A stretch of 64,000 nt of DNA from Zobellella taiwanensis (GCF_003012795.1 NZ_PXYH01000019.1:1-64000); one strand, 5' to 3'. Shown: positions 39,028 through 48,425, numbered from the stretch's first letter. The notes: a model not told the origin generated them from the letters alone. A program made the numbers and translations.

Positions 39028-39795
39028 TCAGCGCCAGCCGAACAACCGTTCGACATTGGCTTCCAGTTGTGCGGCCAGCGGCTCGGACTCCTCGCCGCGC
39101 AGCTCGGCGAGCGCGGCCAGCACCAGGGGCAGGCGGGCGGGATGGTTGGGCTGGCCCTGAAAGCCGCACAGGGGCATGTCGGGGGCGTCGGTTTCCAGCA
39201 CCAGGGCGTCTGCCGGCATGGCGGCCAGGGTGTGGCGGGTCTTGCGGGCCCTCGGATAGGTGATGGTGCCGCCCACTCCGAGGTGAATGCCCAGCCGCCA
39301 GAAGGCCTCGGCCTGCTGCAGGGAGCCGGAAAAGCCGTGCACCACCCCACCCTTGGGGGGATGGCGGCGCAGCCATTTCAGCAGGGTGTCGTGGCTCTTG
39401 TGGCTGTGCAGTATCACCGGTAACTCCCGTTCCCGGGCCAGCCCTAGCTGGAACAGCAATGCGGCTTCCTGCTCCGCCAGGGGCAGCGGGATGGCCGCAT
39501 CCAGCCCCATCTCGCCGAGGGCGACACAGCGGTGATCGGCTTCGTCCAGGGCTTGCACCAGCCGCCCTTGCCAGTCGGCGGACGCCCGCTCCACCCACCA
39601 GGGATGCAGCCCCAGGGCGTAATGCACGCCTCCCAGTCCGGCGCAGAGGGCCGGCAGCCGTGGCCACTGGGCCTCTTCCACCCCGGGGATCACCAGGCGG
39701 CGCACCCCCAGCGCGTTGGCGCGTTGCCAGTGGCCCGGCCTGTCGTCATCGAAGGCGGCAAAGTCGAAATGGCAGTGGCTGTCGGTCAGGCGCAT
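39028..39795 (-). CDS. yjjV: TatD-family metal-dependent hydrolase YjjV
   Basis: A 255-residue TatD-family metal-dependent hydrolase, probably a DNase. LTDSHCHFD (about 3) holds the first HxH; GEMGLD (about 93), VILHSHKSHD (about 126), GVVHGFSGS (about 147) and ETDAPDMP (about 200) carry the other metal ligands. In enterics yjjV lies near the deo operon, as it does here. It is convergently closed by nothing visible and follows prfC on the same strand after a terminator. Confidence 0.92.
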   Translation of the reverse strand: MRLTDSHCHFDFAAFDDDRPGHWQRANALGVRRLVIPGVEEAQWPRLPALCAGLGGVHYALGLHPWWVERASADWQGRLVQALDEADHRCVALGEMGLDAAIPLPLAEQEAALLFQLGLARERELPVILHSHKSHDTLLKWLRRHPPKGGVVHGFSGSLQQAEAFWRLGIHLGVGGTITYPRARKTRHTLAAMPADALVLETDAPDMPLCGFQGQPNHPARLPLVLAALAELRGEESEPLAAQLEANVERLFGWR

Positions 39796-39840
39796 GATTT
39801 TCCCTCCCTCGGGCCGGGTTTCAGCCGGGCCGAAACAAAA

Positions 39841-39865
39841 AAGCCCCGGCGACCGGCCGGGGCTT
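39841..39865 (-). terminator. rho-independent terminator of prfC
   Basis: AAGCCCCGGC/GCCGGGGCTT forms a 10-bp stem, followed on the minus strand by a T-tract, 10 nt after the prfC stop. Confidence 0.85.
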
Positions 39866-39874
39866 GGGGCGTTG

Positions 39875-41464
39875 TTAGTGTTCCCGGGTTTTGCTGAACT
39901 CGATATCCGGGTAACGCTCCCGGGTCAGGTTGAGGTTGACCATGGTGGGGGCGATATAGGTGAGGTTGTCGCCCCCGTCGAGGGCCAGGTTGAGGGACAT
40001 CTTGCGCTGGAACTCGTCCAGTTTTTTGGCGTCCTTGCAGTATACCCAGCGGGCGGTAGACACGTTCACCGCCTCGTACAGGGCATCCACGTTGTATTCG
40101 GATTTGAGCCGGGCCACCACCACGTCGAACTGCAGCACCCCCACGGCGCCCACGATCAGGTCGTTGTTGTCGAGCGGACGGAACACCTGCACTGCGCCTT
40201 CCTCCGAGAGCTGTACCAGGCCCTTGAGCAGTTGCTTTTGCTTGAGCGGGTCGCGCAGCCGGATACGGCGGAACAGTTCGGGGGCAAAGTTGGGGATGCC
40301 CGAGAACTTGAGATCCTCACCCTGGGTAAAGGTGTCGCCGATCTGGATGGTGCCGTGGTTGTGCAGGCCGATGATGTCACCGGCAAAGGCTTCCTCGGCC
40401 CGCTCCCGGTCGCCGGCCATAAAGGTCACGGCGTCGGAGATGCTGACCGTCTTGCCGATGCGGACGTGCTTCATCTTCATGCCCTGGCTGTACTTGCCGG
40501 ACACGATGCGCATAAAGGCGATGCGGTCCCGGTGCTTGGGATCCATGTTGGCCTGGATTTTGAACACAAAACCGGAAAATTTCTCGTCCGAGGCCGGCAC
40601 TTCCCGCTCGTGGGCCTGGCGCGGCAGAGGCGCCGGCGCCCACTCGGTGAGACCGTCGAGCATGTGATCCACGCCGAAGTTGCCGAGGGCAGTGCCGAAG
40701 AACACCGGCGTCAGTTCACCGGCCAGGAACAGCTCCCGGTCGAACTCGTGGGAGGCGCCCATCACCAGCTCCAGCTCTTCGCGCAGCTGGGCGGCGAAGT
40801 CGTCGCCCACCGCCTCATCCAGCTCGGGATTGTCCAGGCCCTTGACAATGCGCACTTCCTGTATGGTGTGGCCCTGGCCGGACTGATAGAGGATGGTCTC
40901 GTCCCGGTGCAGATGGTAGACCCCCTTGAACAGCTTGCCGCTGCCGATGGGCCAGGTGACGGGGGCGCACATGATGTTGAGCTCGGTTTCCACCTCGTCG
41001 AGCAGCTCCATGGGATCGCGGATGTCCCGATCCAGCTTGTTCATAAAGGTGACGATGGGGGTGTCGCGCAGGCGGGTCACTTCCATCAGCTTGCGGGTAC
41101 GGTCTTCCACGCCCTTGGCGGCATCGATCACCATCAGGCAGGAGTCCACCGCAGTCAGGGTGCGGTAGGTGTCTTCCGAGAAGTCTTCGTGACCTGGGGT
41201 ATCGAGCAGGTTCACCAAGCGGTCGTTGTAAGGAAACTGCATCACGGAAGTGGTGACCGAGATACCCCGCTCCTTTTCCATCTCCATCCAGTCGGACTTG
41301 GCGTGCTGGTTGGATCCCCGCCCCTTGACGGTGCCGGCGGTCTGGATGGCGCGCCCGTGCAGCAGCACCTTTTCGGTGATGGTGGTCTTACCCGCATCCG
41401 GGTGCGAAATGATGGCGAAGGTCCTGCGACGCGAGACCTCCTGCGCGATAGAGCTGTTTGACAT
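39875..41464 (-). CDS. prfC: peptide chain release factor 3
   Basis: A translational GTPase that ejects RF1/RF2 from the ribosome after termination. It has 529 residues, the standard length. G-domain motifs: [12 protein letters not shown] (G1, about 20), [16 protein letters not shown] (G3, about 88) and NKLDRD (G4, about 142). The C-terminal domains are complete to FSKTREH. It is monocistronic with its own terminator. Confidence 0.98.
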   Translation of the reverse strand: MSNSSIAQEVSRRRTFAIISHPDAGKTTITEKVLLHGRAIQTAGTVKGRGSNQHAKSDWMEMEKERGISVTTSVMQFPYNDRLVNLLDTPGHEDFSEDTYRTLTAVDSCLMVIDAAKGVEDRTRKLMEVTRLRDTPIVTFMNKLDRDIRDPMELLDEVETELNIMCAPVTWPIGSGKLFKGVYHLHRDETILYQSGQGHTIQEVRIVKGLDNPELDEAVGDDFAAQLREELELVMGASHEFDRELFLAGELTPVFFGTALGNFGVDHMLDGLTEWAPAPLPRQAHEREVPASDEKFSGFVFKIQANMDPKHRDRIAFMRIVSGKYSQGMKMKHVRIGKTVSISDAVTFMAGDRERAEEAFAGDIIGLHNHGTIQIGDTFTQGEDLKFSGIPNFAPELFRRIRLRDPLKQKQLLKGLVQLSEEGAVQVFRPLDNNDLIVGAVGVLQFDVVVARLKSEYNVDALYEAVNVSTARWVYCKDAKKLDEFQRKMSLNLALDGGDNLTYIAPTMVNLNLTRERYPDIEFSKTREH

Positions 41465-41692
41465 CGATGTGTATCTTCTGTTTGGGCACGGACTGTCTGC
41501 CGCCGCACCGGTGCGATACCGGGGGCGACCCGTCGCCGGGTGAAAAATATCCGGCGGCTATTTTCACTGATCTGGCGGCACTACACAATCCATGTCCTCG
41601 GTGCAAGGCCGGGAGCACCACCGGGACTACCGGCACGGCACCGGGGGCGTTATCATCTGGACTCATCCCGAGTTGTAAGGATATGCCCCTTT

Positions 41693-41871
41693 ATGCAAGC
41701 CCTCATCGCCGCGCAGGATCCCATGGTGGTGGCCAGGCTGAGCGATATTATCGGCCGGGCCACCGTGCTGGCAGCCCGCCACCGCCGACGCGGCTGAAAG
41801 CCCTTTGCCAGCGGCTGGGCATTAAACCGGAACAGTTGCCGGCTCAGGATCCGGCCACGCCGGCCACATAG
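41693..41871 (+). pseudogene. possible frameshifted small gene
   Basis: The 379-nt gap between prfC and the cytochrome gene holds one protein-like signal. From the ATG at 41693, 34 codons read MQALIAAQDPMVVARLSDII then GRATVLAARHRRRG; a shift near 41795 continues as LKALCQRLGIKPEQLPAQD to a stop at 41869-41871. AAGGAT precedes a nearby ATG. No family is recognised. It overlaps the cytochrome gene by 28 nt on the opposite strand. It could be chance. Confidence 0.3.
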
Positions 41872-42155
41872 GCCGCCACGGCCGATATCTGTTCCGGACT
41901 CAGGCTGTCGGCAAAGGGCGGCATTATGCCCACGCCGCCGCTGACGGCCTTGCCAACCTGTTCCGCCGTGGGCCTGAGTTCATCCAGGTTGGGGCCAATC
42001 TGGCCGGCGCTGCCCGCATCATTCAGGGTATGGCACAGGCTGCAACTGGGTTGGGCCAGTTCGGTAAAAATCCTGCGCCCTTCCGCCAGGGGGTCCCCGG
42101 CCAGGGCCGGCAGAACCAGGGCTGGCCACAGGGCCGCTGTCATCCATTGCCGCAT
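41844..42155 (-). CDS. sorB: sulfite dehydrogenase cytochrome c subunit (SorB-like)
   Basis: A small periplasmic monohaem cytochrome c, 103 residues from the ATG at 42155, which has GAGGA upstream; a GTG at 42167 would add four. It has a signal peptide (about 1-19, LPALAG), a haem site CSLCH (about 38-42) and a Met-containing segment GIMPPFADSLSPEQ (about 76) as distal ligand. It follows the molybdoenzyme gene on the same strand, so I read it as the electron acceptor of a SorAB-type sulfite dehydrogenase. Confidence 0.82.
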   Translation of the reverse strand: MRQWMTAALWPALVLPALAGDPLAEGRRIFTELAQPSCSLCHTLNDAGSAGQIGPNLDELRPTAEQVGKAVSGGVGIMPPFADSLSPEQISAVAAYVAGVAGS

Positions 42156-42200
42156 TGCTGTCCTCACTGGTTAAAAGACGGGCCTGGCTGGCCCGCCGTT

Positions 42201-43440
42201 TCAGGCCACCGTCAGGGTCACGCCGTGATCCTGCCAGCCGTTGTGACCATATCCCCTTTCGTTGTCCACCCTGTCTCTGGGCTGAACCTGGCCCTGGTCG
42301 TCCGTCGCCCGGCTGACCAACCGGTATTCCCCCGTCGCCAGTTCGGCCGCCAGCACAAAGGGGCGCCAGGCAAACCGTCCCAGGTCCGGCCCCAGCAAAC
42401 GCGCCTCGGCCCAGCGTTCGCCGCCGTCGACCGACACCTCCACCTTGCTCAGGGCATGCACGCCACCGAAGGCCACACCGTAAATCAGGGTCCGCCCGGC
42501 CACTGCCGACTGCAGGGGCGAGGTAATCCAGGATTTGACCGGCATTTCCCACATGGAAGGCTGATCCGGCGCACCTTCCACGCCCAGATCCCGTACCCGG
42601 TAGCCGGAAGCCGGAAGCCTGGATCTTGGCATCGGTCTGCTCCCGGGTGAAGGCAAGCTGGCGGAGATATTTGACGTTGTTGACCCCGAAATAGCCGGGA
42701 ATCACCAGCCGCAGGGGGCCGCCATGGGCCAGGGACAGGGGTTCGTCGTTCATTTCCCAGGCCAGCAGCGCCTGCTCCAGAGCCGCCAGGGGCACGGAGC
42801 GTTCCACCATGATCGACTTGGGATCCAGGCCATCGGGCAGGGTTTCGCCGCCGGTGCCGGTGATGTAGTTCATGCCCTCCATCACGCCGCCCAGTTCACG
42901 CACCAGTTCGCGCAGCGGCACACCGGTCCAGGCCACGCAACCGGCGGCACCGGTTTCCCACTGGGTGCCGCTGGCGCCATGGGGGAAAAATTTACGGCCG
43001 TTGCCGGAACACTGCAGCACGCTGACCACGGTTTCCACTCCCAGGGTCTTGAGCTGGCCCAGGGTAAAACGCTGTGAACGGGTGGTGCCCAGTATGTCCA
43101 GGCTCCAATCGTCGGGGCTGGCCATGATAGCGCTGTCCGGCGCCGACAGGTTGTTACGCACGAACAACTGGTCGCTGGGCGTCAGGATGCCACGGCCAAT
43201 GGCGTCACGGCGGGTTTCCAGGGTATTGGCGCTGTGCATGATGAGTGCCTGGGCATCCTTCCAGCCCACGTATTCGGGCAGCTCGGCCGCCTGGGCCCAA
43301 GCTCGGGGCGCCAGGCCGGCCAGACCGGCGGTGGCGGCCAGGCCGGCACCGCCCAGCAGCAGCTGGCGGCGCTGCGGGCTATCCGGTCCCTCGGCGGACG
43401 CCGGCGGATGGGAGGTATAATGGGTAGGGTTCACGACCAT
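42201..43440 (-). pseudogene. sorA: sulfite dehydrogenase molybdopterin subunit (SorA-like), frameshifted by a 7-bp duplication
   Basis: Encodes a sulfite-oxidase-family molybdoenzyme oxidising sulfite to sulfate in the periplasm. A Tat signal (RRQLLLGGAGLAAT, about 24), the Mo-ligand Cys in VLQCSGNGRKFF (about 145) and a C-terminal dimerisation domain (VEVSVDGGERWAEARLLGP) are visible. The last part is in another frame. At 42604-42617 the 7-mer CCGGAAG occurs twice in tandem; removing one copy restores a continuous 410-residue protein (KIQASGYRVRDLGVEG). The break is therefore recent, phase-variable, or a sequencing error. Confidence 0.88.
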
Positions 43441-43615
43441 TCTCCTTATGGACTGACAGGGCTTCGCAAGCCGGAAACGACCCGGCTCTATAAAGGTCTA
43501 TGCCCTTGTTAACGGAGTGTCAATTAACGATATCTGTATTAACACTTCCTGAAGCGGCGGCCTTTGCACCGCCGGCCGCGGCGGCTATCATGGCTCGTTT
43601 AAGCCGGAGAGTGCC

Positions 43616-44176
43616 ATGTCCCGCTCTTATTGCCCCCGCTGCCGTTTGCCCCTGGCCACCTGCCTCTGCCCCCTGGTACAGCCCCAACCCTGCCCTTTGC
43701 CGGTAATGCTGATCCAGCATCCCAAGGAAGCCCGCCATGCCAAAAGCACGGTCCCGTTGCTGCAGCTGGCCTTGCCGGAGATGGAGCTGACGGTGACGGA
43801 GACTCTGCCTGCGCCACCACCGCCGCCCCGGGGAGCATGGTGGCTGCTCTATCCCGCCCCCGACGCAGCGGACATCGACACCCACCCACCCGGCTCCCTG
43901 GCTCCGGGCGGCCTGGTGGTACTCGACGGTACCTGGCGCAAAACCCGCCGCCTGTGCCACCTCAACCCCTGGCTGCAAGATTTGCCGGCGCTCAGCTTCA
44001 GCCGGGCTCCCGCCAGTCGCTACGCCATCCGCAAGGGTCCCGGCGGCCAGGCTCTGTCTACCCTGGAAAGCCTGGCCCATGTGCTGAGCCGGCTGGATCC
44101 GGACTTTGACCCGGCACCGCTGCACCGGCTGCTGGCCCACAGGGTCGCCCAGTTCAGCTCCCGCCGCCCGGCCTGA
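43616..44176 (+). CDS. DTW-domain tRNA-uridine aminocarboxypropyltransferase
   Basis: A 186-residue DTW-domain protein of the TapT/YfiP type, which adds the acp3 group to a tRNA uridine from S-adenosylmethionine. A Cys-rich N-terminus (YCPRCRLPLATCLCP), the HPKEARHAKST block (about 36) and LDGTWRKTRRL (about 103; DGTW replaces the name-giving DTW) are typical. E. coli TapT modifies U47 of tRNAs. The ATG at 43616 follows GGAGAG. A TGTATACA sequence lies 6 nt after its stop. Confidence 0.87.
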   Translation: MSRSYCPRCRLPLATCLCPLVQPQPCPLPVMLIQHPKEARHAKSTVPLLQLALPEMELTVTETLPAPPPPPRGAWWLLYPAPDAADIDTHPPGSLAPGGLVVLDGTWRKTRRLCHLNPWLQDLPALSFSRAPASRYAIRKGPGGQALSTLESLAHVLSRLDPDFDPAPLHRLLAHRVAQFSSRRPA

Positions 44177-44424
44177 CAGGCTGTATACAAGAGGTTCTAC
44201 ATCCCTGCTTTGACCTTTTCGACAGACTGCCGCCACTTGGCCGGTCATATCCGGTATCATGGTCCATGCCCGGCGCAGCCGACGGATTGTCCGCCAGAGT
44301 GAGCACAGCGCCATCCCATCCAGGCCAGCCAGTAAGGCTATGAAATAAAAGAACTTTAAAGCTGATCAATGGGTCATTAATTCTTTTTTGGCATCAGCCC
44401 CACGAAATTAACTGTTAAAGAATA

Positions 44425-44466
44425 TTGACAAACATCATATAATTGAAAAAAATCACCCCATAAATT
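44425..44466 (+). promoter_or_regulatory. FNR-like site and promoter of the urate hydroxylase gene
   Basis: TTGAC-AAAC-ATCAT (44425-44438) matches TTGAT-N4-ATCAA at 8 of 10 positions. TAAATT at 44461-44466 would be a -10 with a start near 44473, placing the site at about -41.5. A TATAAT at 44438-44443 is an alternative -10. Confidence 0.4.
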
Positions 44467-44484
44467 GTCAACACTTTAAATTTT

Positions 44485-44500
44485 AAACTGTATACAGTTT
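44485..44500. promoter_or_regulatory. perfect 16-nt palindrome, candidate repressor operator
   Basis: AAACTGTATACAGTTT lies 107 nt before the urate hydroxylase ATG and just downstream of the predicted start site. Its TGTATACA core recurs at 44182-44189. This shape fits GntR-family repressors; spacing excludes LexA (CTG-N10-CAG). Confidence 0.6.
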
Positions 44501-44606
44501 GAACCAGAAGGCAGCGCATGTGGTCTCAGCTCCCGCCTCCGGCAGGGCATCTGTTTCGATGCGCTAGGGTCCAAGTAATAAAACATGAAACAGAGAAGGT
44601 AATACC

Positions 44607-45833
44607 ATGGAAGCGTATCTGCTGGAATTTGGTAACTTGTTGCTGAGATGGCTGCACGTCATTGCCGCCGTCGCCTGGATCGGCGAATCGATCTACTTCG
44701 TCATGCTCGATAACGGCCTCAAGCCGCCCAAGGCGGAAGAGTGCAAAAAGAAGGGCGTGTTTGGCGAGATGTGGGCGGTACACGGCGGTGGTTTCTACCA
44801 CAACCAGAAGTATGCCACCAGCCCGGAAAAACTGCCGGATGACCTGCACTGGTCCTTCTGGAAATCCTACACCACCTGGCTGTCCGGCTTCGCCCTGTTC
44901 ACCCTGCTGTACATGACCAAGCCTAGCTTCTATCTGGTCAACCCCAACTCTCCCTGGGAGTGGGCCGCCAACCTGACCGGCTGGCAGGCCAACGTCGTGG
45001 CCCTGGTATTCCTGGCCATGGGCTGGATTGTGTACAACGAACTGTGCAAGCGCATCAGCCCCAACATGGAGCGCGACGGTGTGCTCAGTATCGCCGTGGC
45101 GGTGATGATGGTGGTGGTCGCCTACCTGAGTTCCCATATTTTCTCCGGCCGCGCCGCTTTCCTGATCACCGGCGCCGTCATGGCCACCGCCATGTCCGCC
45201 AATGTGTTCTTCTGGATCATCCCCGGCCAGCGCCGCATGGTGAAGGCGCTCAAGGCTGGCGAAACCCCGAATCCGATCGACGGCAAGCGCGGCAAACAGC
45301 GTTCGGTGCACAACACCTACTTCACCCTGCCGGTGCTGCTGCTGATGCTGAGCAACCACTACTCCTTCACCTACAACCATCCCCAGGCCTGGGTGATCAT
45401 GACGCTGTTCATCTTTGCCGGCGCCCTGATCCGCCAGTACTTCGTGCTGATGCACTCCGGCCAGCACAAGCCGGCCTATCCGGCAGCGGGCGTGGTACTG
45501 ATCCTGGCGGTGGTATGGATAGCCGCACCCAAGCCCCAGCCGGCGGTTGCCACCCAGGGCAGCGAGGCAAGTGCTGACGCCGCGCCCAGTGTGACCCTGG
45601 CCCAGGTGCAGGGCATCATGGAAGCGCGCTGTGTGCAATGCCATGCGGCCCAGCCGAGCCAGCCCGGCTTTGCCTCCGCCCCGGCCGGCATGATGATGGA
45701 CTCCGAGGACAAAACCCAGGTCCTGGCCCAGCAAATCAAGCAGGTGGTGGCCAGTGGTTACATGCCCCTCGGCAACATGACCCAGATGACCGACGAAGAA
45801 CGCGCCCTGATCGCCGCCTGGAACGGCAACTAA
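44607..45833 (+). CDS. puuD: urate hydroxylase PuuD-like membrane protein with C-terminal cytochrome c
   Basis: A 408-residue inner-membrane protein of the PuuD (DUF989) family, which oxidises urate to 5-hydroxyisourate using respiratory electron carriers. The N-terminal part has about eight hydrophobic helices with conserved His residues (WLHVIAAVAWIGESIYF, about 15; VHNTYFTLP, about 231). A periplasmic C-terminal cytochrome c domain has CVQCH (about 340-344) and a possible Met ligand in SGYMPLGNM (about 386). The ATG at 44607 has GAGAAGG upstream. It stands alone; other urate-pathway genes are not in the window. Confidence 0.9.
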   Translation: MEAYLLEFGNLLLRWLHVIAAVAWIGESIYFVMLDNGLKPPKAEECKKKGVFGEMWAVHGGGFYHNQKYATSPEKLPDDLHWSFWKSYTTWLSGFALFTLLYMTKPSFYLVNPNSPWEWAANLTGWQANVVALVFLAMGWIVYNELCKRISPNMERDGVLSIAVAVMMVVVAYLSSHIFSGRAAFLITGAVMATAMSANVFFWIIPGQRRMVKALKAGETPNPIDGKRGKQRSVHNTYFTLPVLLLMLSNHYSFTYNHPQAWVIMTLFIFAGALIRQYFVLMHSGQHKPAYPAAGVVLILAVVWIAAPKPQPAVATQGSEASADAAPSVTLAQVQGIMEARCVQCHAAQPSQPGFASAPAGMMMDSEDKTQVLAQQIKQVVASGYMPLGNMTQMTDEERALIAAWNGN

Positions 45834-45854
45834 TCCGCTCTGCGACGTTTTACA

Positions 45855-45881
45855 AGGGGCCCGCCAATGCGGGCCCTTTTT
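45855..45881 (+). terminator. rho-independent terminator of puuD
   Basis: The stem GGGCCCGC/GCGGGCCC with loop CAAT, followed by TTTTTG, begins 22 nt after the puuD stop. Confidence 0.88.
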
Positions 45882-46190
45882 GTTACCTCTCCATGTGCGT
45901 CGCACAAAAAATCCATCATGCGCTGACCAGATAAAGGCTCTCTCCATAGTGCCCGGCAGTCAACGGCTCTCTGCTCCTTCGTCTTGCCACCCCTCTTTTC
46001 TTTATTATTTCAACGATAAATCTGTTCAAATCTGCTGATGCAGGCACCCATGGCAACAATGCCCCGCAACGTGAATATTCGATTAAATTAGAGACTCATC
46101 ACAATGCGGCGCAAAAAATTAGCTAAGATGTCCTTAGGGTCCTGCCACAGGTCGGACCATTGCACCCCATCTACAACAAGGATAACGACC
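45882..46190. other. intergenic gap before the SDR gene
   Basis: No gene is recognised here. The sequence is A+T-richer around 46000-46130. It contains GGTCGGACC at 46150-46158, listed separately, and otherwise nothing I can name. Confidence 0.5.
46150..46158. promoter_or_regulatory. FadR-like half-palindromic core GGTCNGACC
   Basis: ACAGGTCGGACCATT contains the exact FadR core GGTC-N-GACC, 33 nt before the ATG of an SDR that resembles 3-ketoacyl reductases. The flanks match the FadR consensus only partly. Confidence 0.35.
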
Positions 46191-46943
46191 ATGAGCCACA
46201 ACAACGACGACATGAACGGCAAGATCTGCGTGGTGACCGGCGCCGCCCGGGGCCTGGGCCGGGCCATCAGCGAAACCCTGGCCGAGAGCGGTGCCACCCG
46301 GGTCTATGCCTGCGACATCAACCTGGCGCCGGCCCTCGGCTGGATGGAAGCCTACCCCAATATGACCGGTGCCACCCTGGACGTGTGCGATCCGGTCGCC
46401 CTGAGCGAGCTGAGCGGCCGCATCCTGGCCGAGCACGGCCGGGTGGACGTGCTGGTGAACAACGCCGGTATCACCCGCGACGCCCTGCTCGACAAAATGA
46501 CCGAAGCGGACTGGGATCGGGTGATGGATGTCAACCTCAAGGGGGTGTTTATGATGACCCAGGCCATGATTCCCTTGATGAAACTGCAGGGGCGGGGCAG
46601 CATCGTCAGTATCTCCTCCATCGTCGGCACCGACGGCAACATCGGCCAGAGCAACTACGCGGCCAGCAAGGGCGGCATCATTGCCATGACCAAGGGCTGG
46701 GCCAAGGAGTTCGCCCGCGGCGGTGCCCGGATCCGCGCCAACTGCATCGCCCCCGGCTTTATCAACACCGAGATGACCCAGGCGGTGCCGGAGAAGGTAC
46801 TGGACAAGATGCGTTCCCGCATCCCCCTGGGCGAGTTGGGTGAACCCCGGGACATCGCCGAGGGCGTGCTGTTCCTGGCGAGCGAGCGCTCGCGCTACAT
46901 CACCGGCCAGGTGCTGAAAATCGACGGCGGCCTGGTGCTTTAA
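46191..46943 (+). CDS. FabG-like short-chain dehydrogenase/reductase
   Basis: A 250-residue SDR oxidoreductase of the 3-oxoacyl-reductase (FabG/PhaB) type. The NADP site is VTGAARGLGRAI (about 15), NNAG at about 91, catalytic Ser in VSISSIVG (about 143), and YxxxK in SNYAASKGG (about 155-159). The ATG at 46191 has AAGGA upstream. No fatty-acid operon surrounds it, so the role may be in hydroxyacyl or polyhydroxyalkanoate metabolism, or a related secondary reductase; this is uncertain. Confidence 0.88.
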   Translation: MSHNNDDMNGKICVVTGAARGLGRAISETLAESGATRVYACDINLAPALGWMEAYPNMTGATLDVCDPVALSELSGRILAEHGRVDVLVNNAGITRDALLDKMTEADWDRVMDVNLKGVFMMTQAMIPLMKLQGRGSIVSISSIVGTDGNIGQSNYAASKGGIIAMTKGWAKEFARGGARIRANCIAPGFINTEMTQAVPEKVLDKMRSRIPLGELGEPRDIAEGVLFLASERSRYITGQVLKIDGGLVL

Positions 46944-46946
46944 TCC

Positions 46947-48425
46947 TCACAACACCTCCGCCCGGCTGCTCAGGTGCAGCCGGCGGCGCAGGCGCCGGGC
47001 CAGGGCATCCACCAGGATATTGAGTCCGGCGCACACCAGCAGCAACGCCATGGCCCGGTCGAAGCGGAACTCGCTGAACGCCGAATCGATAAAAAATCCC
47101 AGGGTGGGAATGCCCAGCATGCCCAGTATCGCCGTTTCCCGGATCAGGTTCTCGAACCGGTACAGACTGTAGGCCATAAAGGCCCGGTACAGCCGGGGCA
47201 GCACCTCGAACAGGTAAAGATTCACTCCGCGGGGAGCGTCCTCCCGCAGCACCAGGCCATTGAGATGATGCCCCAGCAGGTGGGCGATGATGGCGCCGTT
47301 GTGCAGGCCGAGCGCCAGCATGGCCGGCAGCATGCCCGGGCCGAGCAGCAGCATGCCGATAAAGGCCAGCAGGTATTCGGGCAGGGAGCGCATCAGCACC
47401 AGCCACCCGTGGCTGAGGGTACGGCTGGCCGGGTTGCCGAAGCGGCGGGAGATGGCCGGAAACCAGGCCAGCGCCAGCAGCGCGGTGACCACCAGCGCCA
47501 GCAGCGCCAGCACCAGGGTGTTGAACAGCCCGGGCGCCACCTGCCCCCGCCACAACGCCCCCAGCCAGGGCCAGAGCCCGGCCCAGTCGCCGACCCGCAG
47601 CGGGGCGGGCACGATATCTTCAGTGAAAAAGCGCACCATCAGCGCCCAGTCCAGCCCGGCCAGCGGCGGCAGCCAGAGCAGCGCCGCCAGCAGGTAGAGC
47701 GGCACCAACCGGGGGCGGAGCCACCACTTGATGGTGGCGATGATCAGCACCAGGGCGTAGAAGAAGCTCGCCGCCTCATGGTAGTAGCCCTGGCGCAGCA
47801 GGGATTCCAGGTGATAGCCCAGGGTCGGCAGGCCGATAAAGCCCAGTACCGCCGAGCTGCGGATACCGCACTCCAGCCGGTAACCGGTGTAGGTGGCCAT
47901 CTGCCGCCAGCACAGGGGCAACTGGATGAACAGCAGCCGGGACAGGCCGCCGATGCCCGGTGCAAGCGCCTGCTCCGGCGCCGGATCCGCCTCTTCGAAC
48001 AGCTCGCCGTAGATCTTGGCGAAGGTGCCGGCGTAGGGCAGCGCGATGGCCAGCACCCCGGCCGGCGCCGTGAGCCCCAGCAACTGGATGAACAGCAGCG
48101 CCCAGAACAGCTCGTGTACCGCCCGCAGGGCCGCCGCCAGCCGGCGCACCCAGGGCAGGCGGTAGCCCGCCGCCAGCCCCAGCCCCAGCACCGCGCCCAG
48201 GGCCACCCCCTGCAGGGCGAAGGCCAGGGTGTTGGCCAGCGCCGACAGCAGGGTCCCCGCCTCGGGCGGGGCCGGCAGCAGCAGGCCGGTGCCCAAGCGG
48301 GAAAGCTCGTGCCAGGGGTCGAGGGCGGTGACGGACAGATCGGCCCAGGGCAGGCACAACAGCGCCAGCAGCAGGAACAGCAGGCTGCTGTGCACCATGG
48401 CCCGGGCCGGCTGCGGCTGGGCCAT
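46947..48425 (-). CDS. PhnE-type ABC permease, two permease domains fused
   Basis: A 492-residue inner-membrane protein with two binding-protein-dependent permease domains in tandem (about 50-240 and 300-480), each with the EAA-like loop (LAPGIGGLSRLLFIQLP and DAPRGVNLYLFEVLPR). Canonical PhnE has one such domain of about 260 residues. The ATG at 48425 overlaps the ATPase stop by 1 nt (TGATG). It is the last gene of a three-gene operon. Substrate: phosphonate-like or, as in similar loci, selenate. Confidence 0.85.
   Translation of the reverse strand: MAQPQPARAMVHSSLLFLLLALLCLPWADLSVTALDPWHELSRLGTGLLLPAPPEAGTLLSALANTLAFALQGVALGAVLGLGLAAGYRLPWVRRLAAALRAVHELFWALLFIQLLGLTAPAGVLAIALPYAGTFAKIYGELFEEADPAPEQALAPGIGGLSRLLFIQLPLCWRQMATYTGYRLECGIRSSAVLGFIGLPTLGYHLESLLRQGYYHEAASFFYALVLIIATIKWWLRPRLVPLYLLAALLWLPPLAGLDWALMVRFFTEDIVPAPLRVGDWAGLWPWLGALWRGQVAPGLFNTLVLALLALVVTALLALAWFPAISRRFGNPASRTLSHGWLVLMRSLPEYLLAFIGMLLLGPGMLPAMLALGLHNGAIIAHLLGHHLNGLVLREDAPRGVNLYLFEVLPRLYRAFMAYSLYRFENLIRETAILGMLGIPTLGFFIDSAFSEFRFDRAMALLLVCAGLNILVDALARRLRRRLHLSSRAEVL

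Larger units (their letters stand above)
44177..44606. other. 430-nt regulatory gap before the urate hydroxylase gene
   Basis: No gene is seen. It is markedly A+T-rich from about 44340 to 44510. It holds TGTATACA at 44182-44189, the FNR-like and TATAAT sequences at 44425-44443, and a 16-nt palindrome at 44485-44500, each listed separately. Confidence 0.6.

Noticed and set aside
44485..44500. AAACTGTATACAGTTT as a LexA box
   Set aside because: LexA sites need CTG-N10-CAG; here the spacing is N4, and the downstream gene is not an SOS gene.
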